Source: a virus. Taken from it: a stretch of DNA of 48,506 bases. Within the stretch, counting starts at the first letter, position 1; every line of letters starts with the position of its first letter. Positions 38,126 to 45,290 of the stretch are shown here, in pieces. The translations under genes and the position numbers were made by a program. The notes below the pieces were generated by a model, which had not been told where the DNA came from, searched no databases, and saw only the letters and a list, made by a program, of their open reading frames with translations. The DNA is taken from IMG/VR virus record IMGVR_UViG_3300008450_006936, positions 1 to 48,506 of that record, one strand, 5' to 3'.

Positions 38126-39393
38126 TACTTATTTAACATTTTTAGTTTAGGTAATTGCAGTTGTTGAAACTTTGGTTGTATCTTACTATAAATACCATAT
38201 TGATTCAAAATTCCATCAAACAATTTAGTCATTTTTTCCAATCCAAAGTTTTGTTTATTTTGTTTGCCCAATTGTAAAGATGCCGTTTTGTATTTTTCAT
38301 AGTTCTTATAAACATCTTTTATAGATGATAATGCTTTTGAAATGTTTACATTAAACCATTGTGATTCTTTTAATAAGAATTGGTCTGCTGCTGATTCATG
38401 TACTGGTTTTAATTCACCTTCCAATAAAACAGCTCCTTGCTTTAAGAAATCCAAATGTCCACTCCAATTAGATACAATTACAGGTTTACCCGTCAAACTG
38501 AACTCCAATAGGGGTCTACCAAACCCTTCACCTTTTGTGAAGTTTAACATTGCTTTTACTTTCGGATGTTCATACAATCCGTTCATTTGAGCAGGTGTTA
38601 AATCACCATGCAACAAATAGATTGGAACTGATTTATAATCATTACCCAATACCTCTCTAATTTTTTTAATAGTGGTTTCTCTATCCATTACAGAGAATCC
38701 TGCTGAAGATGTTTTAAGAACCAATGCGGGTTTTACCTTTTCATTTTTGAATGCCATTGCGAATGTTTTAATCATCATTCCCACATTCTTTCTATCTTCA
38801 CCCAAATCACCTCTTAACCAATGTCCTACAAATAGGAATGCAAACTCTTCTTTGATTGAATCCAATTCGGTAATATGCTCAAAGGTTTTGGTTCCAAAAT
38901 CAGCTTCATCAAATCCTTCGAAGAGGATTTCAACAGGTTTTTGAATTCTGTGTTGTGCAACTAATTGTCCACTTTGTTTATCTTGCTCATTATATACCGT
39001 ATCTACTAAACTTTTCTTTGAATGTTCGGATGGAACTATAATTAAATCCATTCGATTGCATCCATGAATCCAATCTAATGCACAATGTGTAGTTTCAATT
39101 GCTGCAGTAATTCCAATGTTATAAAACCCTAATGGTTGAAATTCATTTGGAACTGTAACTTGAATATAAATGTCAGGTTTTTCTGTAATCTGTGGAATGA
39201 TGTTATCTACCGCCCATTTATGAAATTCATTATCATAATTAAGAGCATCCATTGGGGTATTCCCCCAACGAGTGCTAATAATTTTAATATCAAACTTATC
39301 TAATTTATATAAAGAGTGTAACAAATCTCTCGCGTGGTCACCATACCCACTTCTTGTTGCAATTGGTGCCTGAAATACTAATGTTGGTTTCAT
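38125..39393 (-). CDS. GT4-type (GT-B) glycosyltransferase
   Basis: A 422-residue GT-B enzyme. The first half has TLVFQAPIATRSGYGDHARDLLHSL, typical of the SG(Y)GxxxR start. The second half has LFVGHWLRGDLGEDRKNVGMMIK (residues about 187-210), then MLNFTKGEGFGRPLLEFSLTGKPVIVSNWSGHLDF (about 287-321), the KGEGFGRPxxE donor-binding block of GT4. It lies one base after the paralogous glycosyltransferase at 39395. Sugar unknown. Confidence 0.88.
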   Translation of the reverse strand: MKPTLVFQAPIATRSGYGDHARDLLHSLYKLDKFDIKIISTRWGNTPMDALNYDNEFHKWAVDNIIPQITEKPDIYIQVTVPNEFQPLGFYNIGITAAIETTHCALDWIHGCNRMDLIIVPSEHSKKSLVDTVYNEQDKQSGQLVAQHRIQKPVEILFEGFDEADFGTKTFEHITELDSIKEEFAFLFVGHWLRGDLGEDRKNVGMMIKTFAMAFKNEKVKPALVLKTSSAGFSVMDRETTIKKIREVLGNDYKSVPIYLLHGDLTPAQMNGLYEHPKVKAMLNFTKGEGFGRPLLEFSLTGKPVIVSNWSGHLDFLKQGAVLLEGELKPVHESAADQFLLKESQWFNVNISKALSSIKDVYKNYEKYKTASLQLGKQNKQNFGLEKMTKLFDGILNQYGIYSKIQPKFQQLQLPKLKMLNK

Positions 39394-39394
39394 A

Positions 39395-40777
39395 TTATAA
39401 CTCTATTAACTTAAATTTTTTCTTTGGTTTCCAATTTTCAAATGCACCTTCCATACCATCTGATAGTGTTTTACACATTGCTTCTCTGCTCAACAATCCA
39501 TCACCTAACATCCACTTTCTTCCTTTTAATGCTGCTGCATCTCTATCTTCTTTTGGAGTTAAATACCATTCCATAATCAATGGTGATATATCTTCGAAAT
39601 CAACCCTATCATCAAAAATATAAGGAGTAGGAACTGAACCCGTGGTTGAACGAACTGGCCAAATTGGTTTAACCCAATCTCCCCAAACTACACCTGCTTT
39701 TTTATGTCTATCATGTAATGAACCTATCTCTACATAATCTTCTGCGGTTAGTAATTTTCCAGTTGTAATATCTCTAAACCCACATTGGTCTTGCAATCCA
39801 CCTGTTACCGTTACAATAATTGGAGTTCCTGCCATTACCGATTCTGCAGTTGCTAATCCAAATCCTTCGTTAGATGCTACGTTAATTGTTACATCTCCCA
39901 AATTATAAAGATAATTCAATTGTTCTTCTGTATATCGGTTTGGAGCGAATACTACATTTGTTTCAGATGAACAACACTCTGCTATAGTTCTCGGTAAATC
40001 CGTTCCATGCTCTTCAACTGGATTAGTGTGCATCAATAAACATACTTTACTTCTATGCTCTGGAGCTAATGCCTCCACAAATTTATCAAATGCAAGAATT
40101 ACATCAATTGGTTGTTTTCTACGAATGTTTCTATTATTCCAATATAAAACAAAATCGTATTCCTTTTCACCAAAGATTTCTTTTTTGAAATCAGCTGGTA
40201 CTTCAACTGGCTTATACAAATCCGAATTGATACCATGCGGTACATAACTTACTTGCCAATCAGCAGGTGGTGTCCAATGCTTTTCTTTATCCCATCCCCA
40301 AACTCTACGAGTAATCCCATAAGTTTGCTTTGAAATACATCCAATCCAATCACAACTTTCGTAATAATCTCTATTGTATTTTGGGTCTGGTAAATCATCC
40401 CAAATGTGATAAAAGAAAAGGGGAACTGATTGACGAATTTCATGTTCAATTTCATACAACCAAATCCAATATCTAGGGTCAGTAAAGTGTAAGATAGCAT
40501 CAGGCTTTTCTACCATCAATAATTGACGAATAATGCCTGGATTACCATAACCATCTGATGGGTAAATTTTTACATTCGCATCTTTTACGCCAGTTTGTTC
40601 TCTAACACTTTCGTTTAAATCTAAAATCTTACCTGCTTCTGGATGTTTGATTGCTGCACCTAATTGAACCCAATCATATTTATCAACCGTTCCCATAACT
40701 AATTGTTTGGAAACATTAGCTATACCACTCGACATTCGCAAGTCGTCCGATAATAATAAAATCTTCTTTTTTGCCAT
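39395..40777 (-). CDS. GT4-type (GT-B) glycosyltransferase
   Basis: A 460-residue GT-B enzyme starting KKILLLSDDLRMSSGIANVSKQL. WQVSYVPHGINSDLYKPV (about 175-192) and DFVLYWNNRNIRRKQP are GT4 marks, and TINVASNEGFGLATAESVMAGTPIIVTVTGG (about 300-330) is the donor block. It is the first gene of the glycan run, after a 28-base gap that holds an ATTTATA sequence. It is related in domain order to the enzyme encoded next downstream. Confidence 0.88.
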   Translation of the reverse strand: MAKKKILLLSDDLRMSSGIANVSKQLVMGTVDKYDWVQLGAAIKHPEAGKILDLNESVREQTGVKDANVKIYPSDGYGNPGIIRQLLMVEKPDAILHFTDPRYWIWLYEIEHEIRQSVPLFFYHIWDDLPDPKYNRDYYESCDWIGCISKQTYGITRRVWGWDKEKHWTPPADWQVSYVPHGINSDLYKPVEVPADFKKEIFGEKEYDFVLYWNNRNIRRKQPIDVILAFDKFVEALAPEHRSKVCLLMHTNPVEEHGTDLPRTIAECCSSETNVVFAPNRYTEEQLNYLYNLGDVTINVASNEGFGLATAESVMAGTPIIVTVTGGLQDQCGFRDITTGKLLTAEDYVEIGSLHDRHKKAGVVWGDWVKPIWPVRSTTGSVPTPYIFDDRVDFEDISPLIMEWYLTPKEDRDAAALKGRKWMLGDGLLSREAMCKTLSDGMEGAFENWKPKKKFKLIEL

Positions 40778-40805
40778 AACTCTTTTTATAAATAATTATT
40801 GTTTT

Positions 40806-41672
40806 TTATATTTTTCCATCACAAATTCCTCTTTGTTTAAATTCACACCAATCACAAAGTTTTGATGGATATTTAGGATATTTTGAATCTACATTATATT
40901 CACCACTCTGGTCAAACACATTATTAACGAATTCAGTAAACCCTTTCCATGCCTTATTCATAGATGGTTTACCACTAGCAGGTACGTGTCTACTGATACG
41001 AGGAATGTTATAATCTGTATTTTCGGATACCTTACGCTTTAAAATAATAAATTCTACATCTATTATATCTTCTGATATGTTTAGTAATTCTGCGTAAAAC
41101 TTTTTGTATAAAAGTAATTGAGTACTTTTAACCGAGTCTGCTTTTTGGGTTTTGGTCCAGCCTCTAGTTGAGGTTTTGAAATCCGTAATACGGTATCTAC
41201 CCGTTGATTTACTTCTAACAATAAAGTCAATGAATCCTAAAAAGTTTACATTTTCTGCAATTTTGGTATTGATTGGTTGCTCTATTGCAATCAACTCATC
41301 ATCTTTTAATGAAAAAAAGTTGTTGAAATTTTTAGACTTCTGAAAGTAATCTAAAATAAGATTACCATCTTCTAAAAACTCAACTAACTCTTCTTTGGAA
41401 CATATTGGATTTTGTCCTTCGTTTGATTCTTTTAAAAAGGATTCTCTCATTTTTTCTTTGAGAAACTCCTTTGTATTCATATTCTTATCTGCTTGCGATT
41501 TAGAAATACGCAAACATCTACTTAAATATTCTTGCAAAGTCTCATGCATTGCAGAACCAAATACGGTGTGGATGCTAGATGATGATTCTCTCAAACCATC
41601 TATGTAAGCCAGTTTGTATTGATGGGGACATGAAGACCACATACTGTATTGGGAAAACGAAACTCTTGCCAT
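40806..41672 (-). CDS. PD-(D/E)XK nuclease with Fe-S cluster (Cas4/RecB-like)
   Basis: A 288-residue nuclease. SFSQYSMWSSCPHQYKLAYI gives the first cluster Cys (C15); FGSAMHETLQEYL (about 39-51) is the GxxxH motif; LGFIDFIVRS and YRITDFKTS (about 145-170) carry the Asp and D-x-K catalytic residues, with QLLLYKKFY as the QxxxY motif; CDWCEFKQRGIC at the end holds the other three Cys. This set is that of Cas4 and AddB-type 5'-3' exonucleases. In phages it likely serves recombination or replication, in line with the polymerase and clamp loader nearby. No CRISPR array is present. Confidence 0.92.
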   Translation of the reverse strand: MARVSFSQYSMWSSCPHQYKLAYIDGLRESSSSIHTVFGSAMHETLQEYLSRCLRISKSQADKNMNTKEFLKEKMRESFLKESNEGQNPICSKEELVEFLEDGNLILDYFQKSKNFNNFFSLKDDELIAIEQPINTKIAENVNFLGFIDFIVRSKSTGRYRITDFKTSTRGWTKTQKADSVKSTQLLLYKKFYAELLNISEDIIDVEFIILKRKVSENTDYNIPRISRHVPASGKPSMNKAWKGFTEFVNNVFDQSGEYNVDSKYPKYPSKLCDWCEFKQRGICDGKI

Positions 41673-41702
41673 AGTGTGTTATTTAAATACAATATACACA
41701 AT

Positions 41703-42554
41703 TTATTTCGTTTTTCCAAATGTTTCTTCAATATAATTTTTTAATATATCAGTCCAAATGTCACACGCTTCTAAATTTGGATGACCTGAATTTCCTTTAA
41801 AATAATGGTCACAATCATTAAATTCGGTAATACCTTTATCAAAAAAGAATTTAAGCATTGCTGGAATTTGTTTAAATATGTAATGATTACTAAATACATT
41901 ATTTATTAAATTTTCATTAATGACATAACCACCTTCTCTTCTAGTAATATACCTTTCAAAATCTTCAAAATATGTTTTTATTTTAAATTCTTCATTTATG
42001 TTATCAGAATTAGATTCTTTTAGATAAAAATTTCCGTTATGCTCAAATGGTTTATGGTCATTTATACCATCAAATATTATGTAAGGATATCCTTTTGATT
42101 CAAAATAAGAAGTTAGTGATAGTATATTTTGAAATGTTTTATATAATGCAAATGTTATGTTGTTGTATACATAAATCAATTCATCTTTATTTTTATAAAT
42201 CCATTTTGATGCACCATTACCATCTTTAAAAGAATTCATATGTCTCTGAAAACATAATGGAGTTACATGCCATTCTTGTGGTGGGGTTCGCATATCATCA
42301 TAATAGACATGGTATCTCAAACATTCTGTTAATTGAATAACAAATAATGAATTTTCTGCAATATCTTTTTTGATTTCGCAAAATTCTAAAGTTCTCCACG
42401 TAATGGTATCATTTCCACTACCACCTTTACCTATATTCACAACCTCTAAATTTAGTTTTTCTCCTAAAAATTTAGGCCATGCTCCTTCATTTCCTAGCAT
42501 ATGGCCTTCCGTAAAGGAACACCCATTTGCTACCAAATATTTTTTACCTAACAT
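41703..42554 (-). CDS. SGNH-hydrolase-like protein (copy 2)
   Basis: A 283-residue soluble protein. LVANGCSFTEGHMLGNEGAWPKFLGEKL (about 8-35) holds a block-I-like NGCSFTEG motif with Ser, VVNIGKGGSGNDTI is the block II Gly/Asn region and the C-terminal CDHYFKGNSGHPNLEACDIWTDIL carries the His (and Asp) of block V. Cys replaces the Asp that usually precedes Ser. This fits SGNH-fold proteins of phages. It overlaps the gp62-like gene by one base (TAATG). Substrate unknown; ester removal from glycans is one option. Confidence 0.72.
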   Translation of the reverse strand: MLGKKYLVANGCSFTEGHMLGNEGAWPKFLGEKLNLEVVNIGKGGSGNDTITWRTLEFCEIKKDIAENSLFVIQLTECLRYHVYYDDMRTPPQEWHVTPLCFQRHMNSFKDGNGASKWIYKNKDELIYVYNNITFALYKTFQNILSLTSYFESKGYPYIIFDGINDHKPFEHNGNFYLKESNSDNINEEFKIKTYFEDFERYITRREGGYVINENLINNVFSNHYIFKQIPAMLKFFFDKGITEFNDCDHYFKGNSGHPNLEACDIWTDILKNYIEETFGKTK

Positions 42555-43006
42555 TAAATCTTTAATTTTAGCTTCGTAATTTGTTTTTTATCAACGGCAT
42601 ATTTCTCACATACATATTTTATATGCTCTCTACCTTCTCTGGTTGCATATAGGACTTCAGCATAATCTATTGCATGTCTTTCTGAACAATCGTATTCTTT
42701 CTTAATTAAATCAACTAAAAATGATTCGTATTTTTCTTCTCCCTTTCCTTTGATGTATTTTAGATAATACTTGCCTTTGGGTATGATACTGATATACAAC
42801 TTATACATTTCCCTCGGTTCTAATGTTTGAGTCAAAGGTAATATAGTTGCAATCAGTTCTACCCATTCTGGTTTCATAGAAAGAAATCTGTTAATCATAA
42901 AGTTGCTCCACGACTTAACATCTTCCTCTGTAAGTTTATCAAAATACTTTGGGTCTTGCTCCGATGTGATTGCAGCAATATGGTCAAATAGTTTTTTTCC
43001 TGCCAT
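42554..43006 (-). CDS. Clamp loader small subunit (gp62-like)
   Basis: A 150-residue protein from ATG 43006, which follows the zinc-ribbon stop by two bases; an upstream in-frame start at 43084 lies inside that gene and adds a frame of odd composition. KKLFDHIAAITSEQDPKYFDKLTEEDV, then FMINRFLSMKPEWVELIATI (about 42-61, the NRxLSM segment of phage gp62 proteins), and a helical C-terminus (KKEYDCSERHAIDYAEVL). T4 gp62 is the small subunit of the gp44/62 loader that places the gp45 clamp on DNA. Position just downstream of gp44 agrees. Confidence 0.82.
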   Translation of the reverse strand: MAGKKLFDHIAAITSEQDPKYFDKLTEEDVKSWSNFMINRFLSMKPEWVELIATILPLTQTLEPREMYKLYISIIPKGKYYLKYIKGKGEEKYESFLVDLIKKEYDCSERHAIDYAEVLYATREGREHIKYVCEKYAVDKKQITKLKLKI

Positions 43007-43008
43007 TA

Positions 43009-43245
43009 TTATACTATTGATGGTGGGGTGTCTCTTAATTCCAAAGGTAATAACTCTTGCAATGCTTTTCCACACTGGGTACAAAGATACATTTCAATTG
43101 GAATGATTGAATCTTGTGCATTGCCAGTCATTATTTTACTTAATTTTTTAAATCTATATCCTGGCATAAATGTTTTATTTCCACATTCACATACCATATC
43201 TCTCGCATCATTTAGGCTGACACCATTCGGTAATCCTTGTTCCAT
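43009..43245 (-). CDS. Zinc-ribbon protein between clamp-loader genes
   Basis: A 78-residue protein with two Cys pairs (CECG around residues 19-22 and CTQCG around 55-59) that fit a zinc ribbon, with FMPGYRFKKLSKIMTG between them. It starts one base inside the stop of the gp44 gene and ends two bases before the gp62-like gene. In T4 the two subunit genes are adjacent with no gene between, so the inserted zinc protein may act with the clamp loader or in transcription. Function unknown. Confidence 0.75.
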   Translation of the reverse strand: MEQGLPNGVSLNDARDMVCECGNKTFMPGYRFKKLSKIMTGNAQDSIIPIEMYLCTQCGKALQELLPLELRDTPPSIV

Positions 43246-44192
43246 TATTTTATAATATTTAAAATTTGAATAATTGTACTCATAAACACTATTTCTTTAT
43301 CTACTACTAATGCATCTTTGGATAATCCTTCTGCAATAGTTAAGATTACATTGGCAGTATTACCTGCTGCGTATTCATCAACTCTACTATATAACATAGA
43401 ATACATTTCCGAATAATCGTTTAATCTATTATCAGCAACTGCTTGTCTGATATTCATAAACATATTTCTCTTATCATCATTTGCTTTTAACAAATCTACC
43501 AATTTTGTTTGGAAATTAGATTCAACCATAATTTGATGGTCTACTTTCAACTCTCCTTTTGCAGATTGTAATTGGCAAGTATTTAAGATTCTACGAATAT
43601 CAGGATAATATGAACTGATAATATCAGCAACATTCTTAACATCGTATTTGATTTTTTCAGCATCTAAAATTCTAGTAACCTGAATTGCAACATCTTTCTT
43701 TGTAGGTGGTGTGATTGCAAATGTTTGGCATCTACTTTTGATTGGGTCAATAATCTTTTCGTGATAGTTACACGTTAAGATAAATCTACAATGTTTAGAG
43801 AATGTCTCCATTAAGTTACGCAAGATTGCCTGTGCGTTTGGAGTCATATAATCAAACTCATCCAAAATGATAATCTTAAATCCTGCAAATCCCATAGAGG
43901 ATGCGAAGTTCTTCACCTTATTACGAACTGTATCTACGTTGTTCTCATCCGATGCGTTGATAATCATACTATCACATTTGATTGTATTTACAATTAGTTT
44001 TGCAAGTGTGGTTTTACCAGTTCCTGCTTTACCATGTAATAACAAATGTGGAATATCATTATTATCCAAATACTGCTGAATGGTTTCCTTTACGGTTTCA
44101 TTACCTACATATTCGGAAAGTGTTTGTGGGCGGTATTTCTCCACCCACAAACTATGCTCTCTCTTACTAATATCGTTTTGAAAAAAGCTCAT
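43245..44192 (-). CDS. Clamp loader large subunit, AAA+ ATPase (gp44)
   Basis: A 315-residue AAA+ ATPase. LWVEKYRPQTLSEYVGN is the usual clamp-loader start; HGKAGTGKTT (53-62) is Walker A; KIIILDEFD (106-114) is Walker B; NPAQAILRNLMET and the SRC motif at 153-155 (IKSRCQTF) are sensor and arginine-finger regions. Clamp-loader subunits load the sliding clamp for the polymerase. This belongs to gp44 of T4-like phages, with gp62-like subunit and polymerase on each side. The clamp gene gp45 is not in the window. Confidence 0.96.
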   Translation of the reverse strand: MSFFQNDISKREHSLWVEKYRPQTLSEYVGNETVKETIQQYLDNNDIPHLLLHGKAGTGKTTLAKLIVNTIKCDSMIINASDENNVDTVRNKVKNFASSMGFAGFKIIILDEFDYMTPNAQAILRNLMETFSKHCRFILTCNYHEKIIDPIKSRCQTFAITPPTKKDVAIQVTRILDAEKIKYDVKNVADIISSYYPDIRRILNTCQLQSAKGELKVDHQIMVESNFQTKLVDLLKANDDKRNMFMNIRQAVADNRLNDYSEMYSMLYSRVDEYAAGNTANVILTIAEGLSKDALVVDKEIVFMSTIIQILNIIK

Positions 44193-44197
44193 AATAA

Positions 44198-44503
44198 TTA
44201 GTTATTTTCTTTAGATTTTTCTCTCTCTAATTTTGATTCTTCCGAAATTGGTCTTGGGAAGATTGTGAACTGCATTCCATTTTGTTGAAAATTTAATCCT
44301 TGTCCTTCTATTGGTTGGATTCGTAATGTTAATGGTGATGGCTCTGAATTTTCATCTGACCATGCAAACACTATAGGCTCATTATTAAAAAATTGAAAAC
44401 ACCATTCTACATCTGCGATTGGAGTTGCTTCAGATACACCAATAATATCTGCATCCTGATTTTGTAATTTCTCTTCCGGAAATAATTCTAATTGCTTTTT
44501 CAT
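44198..44503 (-). CDS. Small hypothetical protein
   Basis: A 101-residue soluble protein, beginning KKQLELFPEEKLQNQDADIIG and containing VEWCFQFFNNEPIVFAWSD and LTLRIQPIEGQG, a strand-rich part. The last 20 residues are charged (SKLEREKSKEN). No motif is recognised. It lies five bases before the clamp loader gene and 38 bases after an SGNH gene. Confidence 0.65.
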   Translation of the reverse strand: MKKQLELFPEEKLQNQDADIIGVSEATPIADVEWCFQFFNNEPIVFAWSDENSEPSPLTLRIQPIEGQGLNFQQNGMQFTIFPRPISEESKLEREKSKENN

Positions 44504-44541
44504 TGTATATAATTTATTTTTCGTAATTTAGTTTATTTTTT

Positions 44542-45288
44542 TTATATTTCAAAATTTTCTTTAATATATTTGTATAGATTTTTTGCGTATTCTTCATTTT
44601 GAAGTGATGTTGCATGTGTGTGACTATCTTTAAAATTTGGATAATCACCATCAAATCTACTTTCATCGGTATATTCCGTCCCAACAAATGTACCATTCCA
44701 AATAAACGGAATTTGTTTTGATTTCAAATAATAAGTTATTAATTGGTGATTTTTATACCAATTTATAAAATCTTCTTTATCATTTGATGATGCAATTTTA
44801 TTAGCCCATATCATTCTACCTTCTTTTTCTTCATCAAAATATCCCCAAGGATTTGGGTGGTATGGTTCTACATCACCATTATCTCTGTAGAATTCTCTCC
44901 TATGAGGATATGTGTACATCACCAATACTATTGATGGTTTTAATTCGTCTACCCAAGTTAAAATACTTCTGGCAATATAATCATTACTTCTACCACTTAT
45001 ACCCAAATTTAAATCAACACCATTTGGTATCATTCTAGATAAACAATGTGACCAAGTTTGTCTATCATGTACACCTATTCCTTCAGTGTGAGAACATCCA
45101 ACTGACATTATTTTCAATCCTTTCTTTTTAGGTGAATCACCTCTAAATCCTAACTCATTGAATGTATAATAACAAGTTCCAGCATCTGAACCGTTTCCTA
45201 ATAATTCTTTATTCTTTCTTTCTTTTAATAGCCACTTATAACTTGCTATATCAAATCCATTTGGATTCCAAAATTTTAAACTTTCCAT
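44542..45288 (-). CDS. SGNH-hydrolase-like protein (copy 3)
   Basis: A 248-residue soluble protein. The N-terminus (WNPNGFDIASYKWLLKE) is followed by a TFNELGFRGDSPKKKG segment, then IMSVGCSHTEGIGVHDRQTWSHCLS (about 60-84) with a block-I-like GCSHTEG motif, LNLGISGRSNDYIAR (block II), and a C-terminal DSHTHATSLQNEEYAKNLY with His candidates. Block layout matches the protein at 41703. It lies between the DNA polymerase and clamp-loader genes, an odd position for a carbohydrate esterase-like enzyme. Catalysis is not certain. Confidence 0.7.
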   Translation of the reverse strand: MESLKFWNPNGFDIASYKWLLKERKNKELLGNGSDAGTCYYTFNELGFRGDSPKKKGLKIMSVGCSHTEGIGVHDRQTWSHCLSRMIPNGVDLNLGISGRSNDYIARSILTWVDELKPSIVLVMYTYPHRREFYRDNGDVEPYHPNPWGYFDEEKEGRMIWANKIASSNDKEDFINWYKNHQLITYYLKSKQIPFIWNGTFVGTEYTDESRFDGDYPNFKDSHTHATSLQNEEYAKNLYKYIKENFEI

Positions 45289-45290
45289 AA

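Noticed and set aside
40806-41672. CRISPR-linked Cas4
   Set aside because: There is no array or other cas gene. Stand-alone Cas4/RecB-like nucleases are common in phages.
42554-43084. Longer gp62-like protein starting at 43084
   Set aside because: The extra 26 residues overlap the zinc-ribbon gene and do not look like gp62; ATG 43006 follows that gene's stop by two bases.
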